Program-made: the position numbers and the translations under genes
From: Periplaneta americana
Taxonomy: Eukaryota > Arthropoda > Insecta > Blattodea > Blattidae
DNA length: 64,000 nt
Reading direction: 5' to 3'
NCBI RefSeq assembly: GCF_040183065.1
Contig: NC_091117.1
Span: 111,045,001-111,109,000, forward strand
The notes under the pieces: model-generated
Seen by the model: only the letters and a program-made list of their open reading frames with translations
Database searches by the model: none
What the model was told of the DNA's origin: nothing
Shown: positions 21,159 to 31,859 of the stretch, piece after piece
How the letters are laid out: each line of letters starts with the position of its first letter
Position numbering within the stretch: position 1 is the stretch's first letter

Positions 21159-24100
21159 ACAGTACATATAATATTATGTCCTTAAAACAATACCGGTAAT
21201 ACTGAAAATCTAGTATTTCACTTAATTATCCCGAGTGTGTGTGTTTGCGTGCGTGGGTGCGTGTGTGTAAAGGGATGATTTTATTTATTTTATAATATTG
21301 CCAAAGATGAGTCACACATAACAATTCAACAAACATAGCTCTCCTCTGCCGTTTACCTTTATTTCATCACGACCCATCTTGGTAAAAGAAGTTTGAAATA
21401 GTATCTGTCACCAAACTACATCAATGTATTGTGGTAGTGTTTTCAAATGTCGCGCCGCAAACGCTCCCTTTAATGGCGGATGCTAGCAGGTTCATTATGT
21501 GACATTTTTCTTGCCTGCCACTCACGCGTATGTTTCTCTAGTGAGTATTACAAACTGTTTGGTCTCTAGTAAGTATTACAAACTCTTTGCTACCACCACA
21601 GTCTAATACATACAGTCGCGCAACTCATACGTATAAAATATGCCAACATTTGACAACTGGCGCGACAGTAGCGCTCCAGCGGCAGGCAAGTTAAATTTGT
21701 GTAGAGTACATAATATGATAACACAGCAGATAAATGATTCAGTGTAGTTTATTTGATATTTTTATACCATACAGTACCTATATGGTTCTTATTAATTTAA
21801 TTTTGGAAACGTACAAGACTTTTACACCCAGTGACGGACATGCCAAGTAACATAATTGTAACATTCACAGACGTTTCTTGGTTTCAGCATCCATTAACAT
21901 AGGCCTACATTCTTCAAAATGAAGTGAACATAATGTGATATTATTGTAGACCTACAAATAAGGATAATCAAAACTTTTGTTCATTAAATCTAATCTTCTA
22001 AAACTTATCAGTATTTTCTACTCCTGAAAGAAAAAATACAAGACGTAAGGTAGAAAAGTAGGCCTAAAGGCAAATAACCTATATTACTTTAAAATAATAT
22101 TACATCGATTGTACGTCTTTTTCCACATGTAGGCCCTATTTAAACTATTCTTTCTGACATACGAATAGATAACTGATAACTAATAAGTGTTGTATAGAAC
22201 ATAATACTACCATGTTGATTATGATGAGTTATGATCTTATGACATCTCTTGGTCTTTAGAGAATCTTAATGACTACAGACTCGAAGACATTTTAGTGTGT
22301 TGTTACTACAATTTACAGCACTACAGTCGCGCTCAAATCTCCTGACGTTTGCAGGTGTGTCTGCTTATCGGCGATAGCCAATAGCGGCAGTGCTGCGTTG
22401 CAACATATGGGCTACGCAGACCCGCCGCATAGTCGCCGCTTAGAAATCTCAAAATCAAATAACAAGTGCGCTGGGAAAATTGGTATGTCGTTGGGACCAG
22501 TGGCGAGGCGTGACATTTCAAATATGGGAAGCTCCAGGTTATACGATATGATAGAGTATGATATATTTCATGTAATTAATTACATCTATGTAGTGGACCT
22601 TACAATTTTACTCTAGGTTATACATATGTTTCACTGTAAAAATTCTTAAGAGAGCATAGTGCTTGGGGTGTCGGGTGTCCTTCAGCTCGGAAACAAGTAA
22701 ATAATTGGATCTAAATTTGTGCACACTAATAATGAATAAAATATGTACATAATTAAAAATAAAATAAACATTTTCGTACCTTATTTTTTGTACACCAGTT
22801 CAATCCTCCTGTTTTTCTGGCAAATATGTAAATCACGTCATCGTAGAAGGAGGTCTCTGGCGTAATGTAGTACGCAGGGACTTATCGATGCTCAGAAGAG
22901 CTAGTGAAGATAGTCTCTCCTGACATTGAGTGTTCTGAAGATAGGACTTAATCCTCTTCATTGCTGAGAATGACCTCTCCGCAGATGAACTAGATGCGGG
23001 GATGGTGATTATTAACAGCACAAGTTTATGCAGTTCTGGAAAAACTGACACTAATTCTTCTTCTGTCAAGTACTGATGTAATTTCACAACAGTGTCCTTA
23101 TGCATTTCACTATCTTTGTATAATACACTCAGTTCACCTCTCAGGCTTTAAAAATCAAAGAATTTGCCATAGCTCTGCTTTAAGCTTAAAAAACCCTCTT
23201 CTGAAAATTGTTTTGCAAACTCTTTAAAGTATCTTGAATCTAAAATACTGAGGAATTTGAGTTTACTCAAGTCAGCAAATCGATATTCAATGTTTGTTTT
23301 AATTACGTCAATAACTTCCAAAAATATTCTTTTATAGGACATAGATCTGCTTTCTCCTGAAATAGCATCAATTCTTAGTCTTTTACTAGGAGCAGGCTTA
23401 ACACTGTTGTATGAGACTTTATTCCAAATAGATTCAAAATCTTCTCTGAGTTTTGTAAGATGGCTAGAAAATTTCTCAACTTGTTTACTGCAGAACTCGA
23501 TATCAAAAGCAATTTTCTGAAGAACTTGAAACAATATGTCAGCCTGAGGAAATATGGAATAGAACACATTAAGGAAAAAATTGAAATCGAAGTCATGTAC
23601 TGTTGAAAGAAGACCTCGAGCACTACAGACTGTTTCTGGATCCCAACTATCTGAATTTTCAACAATTGAAGTTAGCAAGTCTTCTATTTGTTGTTTGTGT
23701 TCGTACACAGTTTGGAATAGCCTGTTACTGTAAGTCCATCTTGTTGGAGCTAATGTAGGAAATCTTTTCTTTATCTCATTGTCTAGTGCTGCCATTCGCT
23801 TTGTCGATTTTGAAAAGAAAATTCCAAAACCAGAGAGAGTGACAAAGAATATTTTGCACTGCTTAATAAAACTCGCTGCTTGTGACAAAACTAAATTCAG
23901 TCTGTGTGCATAGCAGTGCACAAATATAGCTTGTGGGCATTTTTCTCTGACCCTCCTCTGAAGACCATTGTGTTCGCCTGACATTACTGCCGCCCCGTCA
24001 TATGTCTATGACACCAATTTTGTTTCACAGTTAAATTCATGTAAGACATTAAGTGCATGATGTGGTAAAGAATTTGCGGTTCTGTCATCACTGACGTCTC

Positions 24101-24439
24101 TGAAATAGAAAAATCTCTCCTCAATATTTCCAGCTTTTGTCACATACCGCAGTATAACAGATAATTGTGATTTTGTTGCATAATCCGTCGCTTCGTCCAT
24201 AATAATGCCAACAAAAGGAGTGTCAAAAATTTCCTTCTTGATTTCTTCTGTCATTAGCTGCGAAACAGAGAAGATAATGTCATTTCGTATGTCACTGGAC
24301 AACCCCGAAAAAACCGTCGAATTTGACAAATGATGAGATAACTCTACATAAAAATCTCCGAATTCCTTCAACAGTTCGACATAATTCCCTCTGTTCAAAG
24401 AACCTTCAGACTCGTCGTGGCCTCGAAATGCAAGCTCTT

Positions 24440-24692
24440 TTTTTTAGTAGGTTATTTTACGACGCTTTATCAACATATCAGGTTATTTAGCGTCTGAATG
24501 AGATGAAGGTGATAATGCCGGTGAAATGAGTCCGGGGTCCAACAACGAAAGTTACCCAGCATTTGCTCATATTGGGTTGAGGGAAAACCCCGGAAAAAAC
24601 CTCAACCAGGCAACTTATCCCGACCGGGAATCGAACCCGGGCCACCTGGTTTCGCGGCTAGACGTGCTAACCGTTACTCCACAGGTGTGGAC
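24440..24692 (-). mobile_element. tRNA-derived SINE, family 1 (in hAT)
   Basis: This is the same family as 2347-2606; box B GGTTCGATTCC is on the minus strand and the T-run at the left is the tail. The target duplication TGCAAGCTCTT lies at 24429-24439 and 24693-24703. It falls within the QELAF codons of the hAT transposase. Confidence 0.92.
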
Positions 24693-25154
24693 TGCAAGCT
24701 CTTGCTTTCCCAAAAAACATACGGGTAAACCATACAGTTATTGGCCACTTAAGGAAAATTTTATGTTTGAAAGTCGAGGATTTCAATGCATTATATTGTA
24801 AGAAGGAACTGTTTGTGCATTTGTAATTGTCAATTATTTCTTTATTCAAATCACTGTTACAAAAATGGAATCAATAATATTGTGTGATACTAGTGACCAA
24901 TTAAAATTAATATGTGTGAAATTATAGTTATTGGCCACATCTTGACAGTTATTGGCCACTGATTGCATAGTTATTGGCCACTTCACAATTATCAACTCTA
25001 ACAGACATTTATTTTTGTTTTGGCTGCAAATATTATTTTATACTGTTGCTATTATTTATATTAGTTATTTACAAATGCATTGCACTCCCCTAATACCAGT
25101 TTTATGTAAAATATAAATCCACATCTCTCTTCACTGTATAGACCCTTATTTATA

Positions 25155-25660
25155 TGTTGCTAGTTTATCAAGTTCTTCAAGGAAATCATCATCCTCCGAA
25201 CTACCCTTAAGGTCCATTCTGTTATGTGAATCTTCTCCTTTATAAAAATGAGTGACACAGGGAGATATCACCATCTTTTTCAGGAATGTGTTGTCTGTGT
25301 TTACGTGAATTATAATTTACATAAAATACTTTTTTACAATCTTCACATCAAATTTCACTGGAAGATTCTTGCAAATGTCACAAATTGGACTAGATTAATT
25401 TTGCAATTCTCTGAAGAGTATTCTTTTTTTTTTTCTGTCGCAACTTTACGTTTTCTCTTTCTTTTTTCTTTTCTTGCACAACTTTCCGTACGCGCTTCTT
25501 TCTGTGCATATCCTGGAGCACTGTGATATTATTGAAAATGGCAATCTTTCTATATCATGTTTGCATTCTCTTTTAGGTGTCTCTGGCCACACCAGAAACT
25601 TGCCGAGTGATGTATTCTTGACTCTTTTGAGCATGGAAGATATTTTCTCACTTATGTTCT
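25155..25660 (-). pseudogene. pogo-like transposase, C-terminal remnant
   Basis: Minus-strand blocks: SLGKFLVWPETPKRE...ERLPFSI (about 25610-25540), a lysine-rich linker, then a Cys/His motif CDICKNLPVKF with CKKVFYVNYNSRKHRQH after a frameshift, and an acidic end MDLKGSSEDDDFLEELDKLA closing with a stop at about 25158. The FLVWPETPKR / LPFSI linker and the C-terminal Cys/His unit are typical of insect CENP-B/jerky/pogo-type (DDE_1) transposases. The central catalytic domain is not seen; its place is taken by SINEs and a foldback. Confidence 0.6.
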
Positions 25661-25664
25661 TTTT

Positions 25665-25887
25665 ACTTGATTATTTAACGACGCTCTATCAACTACGAGG
25701 TTATTTAGCGTCGATGGGATTGGTGATAGCGAGATGAGGCCGAGGATTCGCCATAGATTACCTGACATTTCCCTTATGGTTGGGGAAAACCTCGGAAAGA
25801 ACCCAACCAGGAATCGAACCCACACCCGAACGCAACTCCAGATCGGCAGGCAAGCGATTTAACTGACCGAGCTACGCTGGTGGCTCT
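25665..25887 (-). mobile_element. tRNA-derived SINE, family 3
   Basis: The minus-strand head has box B-like GGTTCGATTCC. The tail carries TAAATAACCTCGTAGTTGAT and GTCGTTAAATAA, and the middle has GGTTTTCCCCAACC. TCTCACTTA flanks both sides (about 25647 and 25888). It is related to the copy at 25969-26236. Confidence 0.75.
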
Positions 25888-25968
25888 CACTTACATATAT
25901 TACCACAACCAGAATGTTGGCTACTGGAACCTGCATTCACACTAGTTCATGTATTGTCATGGGGAGTC

Positions 25969-26236
25969 TGCCACTGGCTTAATTCAGTCGGCTGAGGCAC
26001 TTGCCTGCCGATCCAGACTTGTGCCCTGGCGTGGGTTCGTTTCCGCTTGAAATTATCATTTGATTGAGTTTTTCCGAGGTTTTCCCCAACTGTAAGGAAA
26101 ATGTGAGGTAAACTATGGCGAATCCTGGGGCTCATCTTATCAAATACCATCTCGCTATCACCAATCACATCGACGTTGAATAACCTAGTAGTTGATACAG
26201 CGTTGTTAAATAGCCAACAAAAATACAATATAAAAA
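25969..26236 (+). mobile_element. tRNA-derived SINE, family 3 (plus copy)
   Basis: The head TTCAGTCGGCTGAGGCACTT resembles a tRNA box A region, and the tail is AATAACCTAGTAGTTGATAC followed by an A-rich end. The duplication ATTGTCATGG(G/A)GAGTC is at 25953-25968 and 26237-26252 (15 of 16). Confidence 0.85.
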
Positions 26237-26328
26237 ATTGTCATGGAGAGTCACATTCCGGGGTTCATCTCTTGCATTTTATAATAGGTGTAATTGTCAA
26301 TATTATCAGCCAAAACTTCCTGTTGAGT

Positions 26329-27020
26329 ACAGGGTTGTTTCCGGTCTCTGATAACGAATTTGAATGACGTCACGTGAGTCAGGAATCACACCGAAAGCTA
26401 AATTGCAACGAGAGGTGACAGATCAGTAGTGAGTGATTTCATAATCAGAGTGCACGGTGTATCACAGTAGCAACGCCCAAGAAAATTTAACTTTTCTGGG
26501 AGGTGTACATAACTCTTTCCGATGTCAAGTACAGTTACATGAAAATCATAGGAACCTGCAAAACACGTGGTTTCATTATTTCGAAGAAAGACATCTTGTG
26601 TGTACCTAATAAGACTGGCAAAGCTCGGATGGGATTAATTCCAGAGTGGAAAAAGCAAGCAAATCCACCCCTCCTTCACAAGCCGCTGCACCCCACGAGA
26701 TGATACAAATTAATTCCATTCGAGCTTTACCAATCTTATTAAGTATACAGAAGATGCCTTTCTTGGAAATAACGAAACCTCGTTTATTGCAGGCTTCTTT
26801 TATTTTCCCTTAACTGTACTTGGCATTGGAAAGGGTCGTAATGTACCCCTCCCAAAAAGGCTCGATTTTCTTGGGAATTTCTGCTGTGAGTCGCCGTGCA
26901 CTCTGACTATGAGATCACTCACTACTGGTTTGTCATCTCGCGCCACAATTCAGCTGTCATGTGACTCCCGACGCACATGATGTCATTCAAATTCGTTTCA
27001 GAGATCGGAAACAAACCTGT
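26329..27020. repeat. Foldback element with arms of about 340 bp
   Basis: The left arm begins ACAGGGTTGTTTCCGGTCTC and the right arm ends with its diverged complement (GAGATCGGAAACAAACCTGT). Matching blocks continue inward: AACGAATTTGAATGAC, CAGTAGTGAGTGAT, CCAAGAAAAT, AAGTACAGTTA, AAAGCTCG. The centre has a short unpaired stretch with CCTCCTTCACAAG. No transposase is seen. It is probably a MITE or a collapsed inverted pair. Confidence 0.75.
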
Positions 27021-27079
27021 AGACTTGTCTTCATCCAGTGTTCGATATGAAATGACATTTTCAGAACACTCATTATCAA

Positions 27080-27265
27080 TTTTCTCCTAAGCTATAAGAT
27101 TCAAATCCCTTTCCTTTTTAGCATTCCTTATTTTAATTTTTAGGGTTGCCATAGGAACACCGTACTTTTTAGCAATGACTCTAAGTGAAGTCCTGTGAGT
27201 TTCCAATTCTTCCAATGTCACCTTCATCGCCTTTGGCTTATAGTCAGCCCATTTTGGAATCTTAA
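27080..27265 (-). pseudogene. pogo-like transposase, N-terminal HTH remnant
   Basis: The minus-strand frame reads KIPKWADYKPKAMKVTLEEL then SLRVIAKKYGVPMATLKIKI and RNAKKERD. This is a psq/CENP-B-type helix-turn-helix, the DNA-binding head of pogo-superfamily transposases. It lies in the right place relative to the C-terminal remnant at 25155-25660 for a minus-strand gene. Confidence 0.65.
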
Positions 27266-28975
27266 AATAACCTAACCAGGGTATAAAATAAACAGGAATA
27301 GTTATTGGCCACGATTAAGACAGTTATTGGCCACGTGGCTAATAACTATCTACACATTTAATTGACTCGAAATAAAAATACTAGTGAAATAGTGGCATTT
27401 AATAAGTTAAATGAAGGAAAATAATTGATTTTTAAAATTACTTTAAAATTACAGTTATTGGCCGGGGTGGCCAATAACTGAAAAATGCGTTATAATTAAA
27501 CAGTTATTAGCCAGCAAATTTTCAAAATTTAGGAATTGTATTTTATTACGTTTTATAGGCGTAAAGTCAAAATAGAGATGTACTTACCTCATAATTGGAA
27601 TAACAATGAATACCAGTTAAAAGAAACAATAATTATTATGACTCAACCACAACACAGTTCTTAAGAATTTCACAAGAAACCAGAGCCTGGGAACGTTTGT
27701 TTTGCAGAAATATCTTTTTCATCTCACAGTGCTATCTGTTGTTGAAAATTAAAGTAACTACCAAATAAGAAAACATGCTGCTACCATCTGGCAAAATATT
27801 AATTAATTATTTGCACATCCTGTCTTATAATAACACATCAAAATTCAAGTGGCCAATAACTGTAAGGTGGCCAATAACTGTATGGTTTACCCTACCTTTA
27901 TCATCTGAGAAAGTACTCTTCTCTTCCTTCTTACATCCTCATTGTGTTTCTCTATCGAAAGCCGGAATTGTTCACTTAAACACGATTCGATCCTTGTTTT
28001 CCCGAACTGTGTAAATTGTTTTAGACACATTATGTGATTTTGTGTGACTTGATGTCTTTTCTGAGATTTGTGCAAGTTATTTAAGTCGTCAAAGCCAATG
28101 TGACTCCAAGCGTTTTTCTCTTGTGAAAATAATAAGCATGGCCAGCAGAACAATTTTCACAATCAATGACATCCACATAACCATGGAACTGTATCATACA
28201 TATTTTCATTAAAATGACGCATAACGCTTTAACACCTTTACTCAGTATACCGAGGTCATTATTAAGAAGTTTTTTTGGTTTTTCACTTTTAATTATAATT
28301 AGTTTTTCCTCGTGAGGGAGAGAACTAAACCTACTTTTCAGTACTCTTTCTATTGCACAGTCACACGTAGGCCCTTCTTCCACTGCAACGCTGCCCACGC
28401 TGCTGTCAGCAGCCATTCTGTCCAAGGGGTCCAAAATTTCACGGAGCTGGCACTCGCCCCATCAACTCGCAACCTAAGGTGGAGTTAATGTGTATATCCT
28501 ACACTTTCACCAATCATTAGCAATTTAATAAGAAAGCCCTAGTTTTACCTACTAAACTCTAGTGTACACATAATACGAGAATCACTACAATTAAAAACAT
28601 ACTTGCAGTTCTTTTTAATAATGTCATACAATATAAAAACAATAAAATATTCTTTGCCATTACAAATATTTCAGTGGGCCCATTTCTGGAGTCGCTTCCC
28701 GTTACCGACAACTCCCGAATTTTTCCGAGCAGCTACGATTGTGTCGAGTCCAGCTTACCACGACCCTAGGCCACGACATGCTCAGTTGTCAATCGATGCG
28801 CACTGGTTACTTGTTCCTGTGCTGCCGTTCGCTGCCTAATATGAGGCTGTGATCTTCAACACGGTTAATGTTCCCAAATAAATTTAAAGATATAACATGA
28901 ATATTATTTCTCCTAAAATTTAAGGAGAAGCGGCGCTCCCAGCGCTTCTAAGGACGCTTTGCCACTGGTTGGGAC

Positions 28976-29650
28976 CCTGCATGTATATATGATGAATGTT
29001 TAATGTTTTCTGAACACATAGAAACAAAAATCACATTTCTACCTCCAGTGGTTCCAATTTTATTGGTTAATAAGGTAAAACCCCGATAAGACACTCTTCA
29101 AGGGACTGCGTGTAAACCTCGTATTAATCGGGACCGCGTATTAGACGGGTATACTAATTTTGACTTATATACAGTATCTATTAGCATTTTTCTTTATTGA
29201 AATACATGATTCATGAAAGGTAATACAGCATTACTCCATTATGTAATTACTATACTGTACGTCAAAGATATTTACAATATATACTGTACTCAATTCTTCC
29301 GAAAAAAGTAATTTACAGTTATTTGTCGCGTGCGTGTTTCCAAGTCCTCATGTTTATCACCTTCACTTTCCTGCGCTTACATCCTTCCGACGTCGCAGCT
29401 GCAAAGATTAAGTCACAATTTTTTATTATTGTCCTTTATGTGGATGATGGGATTTCTAATAAATCAGAGAGTTGTTTCTCATTAAGAGTACTGTTTTCAT
29501 CGTAATTTCGTAAGATTTCCATTTTTTCCGTCACAGTTGCCTCTGTTTCATTGCTTTTGTGCTGACGTCCAGCAATGAAGTAGTGGACGATGTTTATACA
29601 GCTGCAATGCGATAAGGAATGTTTATATGTAAGAATTTTGAGAACCATAA
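28976..29650 (-). mobile_element. Possible pogo/Tigger-like fragment
   Basis: AACCCCGATAAGACACTC and CTCGTATTAATCGGGACC at 29078-29160 resemble Tigger/pogo terminal sequence. On the minus strand, EKMEILRNYDENSTLNEKQL at about 29540-29480 could be a decayed helix-turn-helix. Evidence is thin and the boundaries are not defined. Confidence 0.3.
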
Positions 29651-29858
29651 ACTTACAGCTTCAAACAAAGGGTCTCTTCAGAATATAAACAGAGTTATCT
29701 CTTTGTGAGAGGAGAGAAAAGAGATTACTAAATTGAAATGTCAGTTCGATTTCTGATGGTGTTGTGTGCAGTTGGCTCTGTTTAAAGTACCGTATATGAA
29801 ACTGTAATGTAATATCTTTTTCGTGTGTTGGCAATTTGGCATTCTCAAAACAATTAAT

Positions 29859-31272
29859 ATGTCTCTTAGTGAGCCCAGTACAAATGGGAATGGTGGATCG
29901 AGTGGATATGTCAGTAAAATTCGGAAAATGGTGTTTAGTGTTTATAATTTCTTTAGGAAATACTCTTCTGAAGAAATGCGTAAAAATCTTAACTTTTCAA
30001 AATGTCGAGCACTGACTGCCGAGGCGTGTTCTTTAAGTGTCTCTACAGTGTCTCGTGTATGCAAAGAAGTTAGAAGAGCGCAAACACACGGTACCGATAA
30101 ATTGTTCCATTCACCTAGAAAGCAAATAAATGTTTCTAAAAGAGTTACAAATCTAGACGACTTCCAAAAAGACGTTGTACGACGTACAATTTTTTACTTT
30201 TACGATAACGGATAATTTCCGACAGCTGACAAACTAACAGTACTGCTTAGAAAAAAAAAATTAATTACTCAGGTTCAGTTTCTTCCACTAAAAGATTGTT
30301 GAATCGTTTGGGATTCCGCTACAGGAAAACCATTGATGGGCGAATATATCTAATGGAACGGAATGATATTGTTGCCGCAAGACTGAAGTTTCTGCGCAAA
30401 ATGCACATGATCAGATAATCAGGTGACACTCGACCCACATTTTACCTTGTTGAAACGTGGTTCGACAAAAATCATTCTCTGAAATATGTTTGGCAAGACT
30501 CAAATAGAAATGGAGGTCTTAAAGTGCATTTAGGAAAGGGAGGTAGACTTATTGTTTGCCATGCAGGATCAGCTGAAACAGGTTTCGTTCCAGGTAGTAA
30601 ATGGGTATTCAGATCAAAGAAAACCAGTGATTATCACGAAGAAATGACGGCACAATCATTTCGCGATTGGTTCTTAAACAGATTTCTAAATCATCTAGAG
30701 GAAGGGAGTATAATTATAATGGAAAATGCTCCATGCCATTCCGTTAGCATTAATAGAACACCAAATACCTCCTCTAAAAAAATGAAATCAGTGAATGGCT
30801 GAAAAATAAAGTTGTTAGTTTTTCTCCATCAGAAACTAAATCAGAACTTTTGGAAAAAGTGTTGCCTTTCAAAGGCAGTGAAAAAATTTATGAACTTGAT
30901 CAGCTGGCCAATGAAATGGGGCATGAAGTGATAAGACTCCCACCTTTTCATTGCCAATTTAATGCAATAGAGCTAATTAGGATCCGGGTGAAAAGGGAGG
31001 TCGCTAGAAACAACAAAACTTTAAAATGTCGGATGTGGAAGAAATTGTAAAAGGAACTTGATAATGTGACAATTGAGGACTGGGTAAAATGCGTGAAACA
31101 CCGGTGAAATTACAAGAGGAAGATTTCGCTAAAGAGTTAGGTCGGGAAAACCATTTTGGAACCAGTGGTCATTAATTTACAAGAAGACAGTGACACAGAT
31201 GACAGTAAAACTGATGGTGAGGGGGCTGACGACGACGATGTTGACTCACCATTAGCTCTGCTACTGGAGTAG
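29859..31272 (+). pseudogene. IS630/Tc1/mariner-type (DDE) transposase, decayed
   Basis: Likely the transposase of the TIR2 element that surrounds it. In order: an N-terminal helix-turn-helix with CSLSVSTVSRVCKEVRRAQ (about 30025-30085); a linker with RLLNRLGFRYRKTIDGRIYL; the first catalytic strand read here as FYLVETWFDKN; GKGGRLIVCHAGSAETGFVP; TSDYHEEMTAQSFRDWF; the second strand SIIIMENAPCHS; and RLPPFHCQFNAIELI near 30935-30975. The family normally has Asp at the first two positions (DETW and DNAPYH-type); here they read V-E-T-W and M-E-N, so only the final Glu remains. There are stops after YFYDNG, after MIR and after SVNG, and an acidic C-terminus DDSKTDGEGADDDDVDSP. It is inactive. 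Confidence 0.8.
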
Positions 31273-31618
31273 AAATTTGCAGCACAAAAGGTACGTTTTA
31301 TTAATTCATCATTTTCCTTAAACGAAACACAGGCATATAATAACCGCTATTTTTGTAAGAATGTGCTCTGACAGCATGGACATATTGCTATTTAAGGTCA
31401 TGTCAATTCAATCAATTCATTTGTAGAGAAAATTACTATTTAAAATTAATCCTATCATTCAATTTATTTGATCAAACTGCGCCTTTGTGTTATTCGACAA
31501 CTTTATTAACCCTAATAAAAGTAAAACTTACAAAACTGATATAAATTCAGCGACTTACGTTTCACTCAACTAATTTTTCTGTATTTTATGACTTTTAATT
31601 TCATTCGATGCAGTCTGA

Positions 31619-31620
31619 AG

Positions 31621-31690
<70 letters not shown>

Positions 31691-31691
31691 G
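31619..31691. repeat. (AAT)n microsatellite
   Basis: About 24 AAT units. It accounts for poly-isoleucine/asparagine open frames on both strands. Confidence 0.97.
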
Positions 31692-31859
31692 TCTTCTGCA
31701 TCTCCCTATCAAACCAACCTCAGGTAAAGGGTCGCGCTCCACAGTTTTAAAAGTACTGCCGCTGAGAGACAGAGACGAAGAGAGTAGTTGTGACAACATC
31801 GCGCTCGCATGTTACTGGCTTTCACGAAACGTCAGGAGGTTTGAGCGCGACTGTATACA

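Larger units (their letters stand above)
19527..21561 (+). mobile_element. P-like element copy 3 (nested in the copy 1 TIR)
   Basis: It starts CAAAGAGTTTGTAATACATA at 19527 and ends at 21561 with TATTACAAACTGTTTG. Flanks AACTCTAG (19519-19526) and GTCTCTAG (21562-21569) match at 6 of 8 positions. Immediately after comes the last 20 bp of the copy 1 terminus (21570-21589), giving two TIR ends in tandem. In place of the 24-bp array there is only a short CAC/ACT-rich tract (about 20117-20185). It holds a 721-bp retro-type insertion. Confidence 0.8.
14442..21589 (+). mobile_element. P-like DNA element (copy 1), host of three insertions
   Basis: The 31-bp left terminus starts CAAAGAGTTTGTAATATG and ends CTAGAGACAC; the inverted right terminus closes at 21589 (TATTACAAACTCTTTG). 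The element is bracketed by a perfect 8-bp duplication CTACCACC at 14434-14441 and 21590-21597. A 31-bp TIR, 8-bp duplication and a THAP-like start (14612) together point to the P superfamily, although no catalytic domain is visible. Its body is broken by a Helitron (16157-17335), a reversed second copy (17510-19469), which splits the 3' subterminal region, and a third copy (19527-21561), which splits the 3' TIR itself. Confidence 0.75.
24723..27892 (-). mobile_element. pogo-like DNA transposon in the hAT, with iterated 15-mers
   Basis: Inverted ends GGGTAAACCATACAGTTA at 24723 and its complement ending 27892. TAC (or TA) flanks both sides, and removal restores the hAT reading frame. A 15-mer close to ACAGTTATTGGCCAC is repeated near both ends and internally: about 24734, 24928, 24950, 24970, 27300, 27321, 27451 and, inverted, 27470, 27850 and 27867. 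Such iteration suggests transposase-binding sites. Transposase remnants are minus-strand; two SINEs and a foldback interrupt it. Confidence 0.75.
22833..28434 (-). pseudogene. hAT transposase (zf-TTF / DUF4371 type), interrupted
   Basis: Cut-and-paste transposase with RNase H-like fold. Segments in protein order: N-terminus from 28434; a TTF-type zinc-finger block with FCWPCLLFSQEKNAWSHIGF (about 28150-28090) reached by a frameshift; VLSQMIK at 27895, then the pogo-like insert; VCFLGKQELAFRGHDESEGS rejoins across the pogo insert and the SINE; a DUF4371 core with FVGIIMDEATD (about 24200) and CYAHRLNLVL (about 23900); the hAT C-terminal dimerisation region with SSSSAERSFSAMKRIKSYL (about 22990-22930). 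Two single-codon stops interrupt it: TAG before TYDGAAVMSG (about 24003) and TAA after SYGKFFDF (about 23148). The first is consistent with C-to-T decay of a Gln codon. It is recently dead and otherwise well conserved. Confidence 0.9.
22498..28967 (-). mobile_element. hAT transposon, nested, with inner inserts
   Basis: TIRs CAGTGGCGAGGCGTGAC (22498) and, in complement, CAGTGGCAAAGCGTCC (ending 28967) fit the hAT CAGTGGC pattern. The 8-bp duplication GTTGGGAC at 22490-22497 and 28968-28975 is perfect. It carries one transposase gene on the minus strand, cut by a pogo-like element and a SINE. Without those inserts the element would be about 3.0 kb, normal for an autonomous hAT. Confidence 0.92.
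22324..31853 (+). mobile_element. TA-flanked DNA transposon (TIR2), Tc1/mariner-like
   Basis: The ends are CAGTCGCGCTCAAATCTCCT... on the left and, in complement, CAGTCGCGCTCAAACCTCCT on the right, sharing CTGACGTTT further in; TA lies on both sides (22322-22323 and 31854-31855). The orientation follows the transposase at 29859-31272. Its left part is split by the hAT at 22498-28967. Total native sequence is about 3 kb. Confidence 0.7.

Noticed and set aside
25248..25526. 92-residue plus-strand frame
   Set aside because: Antisense to the pogo-like transposase remnant, which has recognisable motifs on the minus strand.
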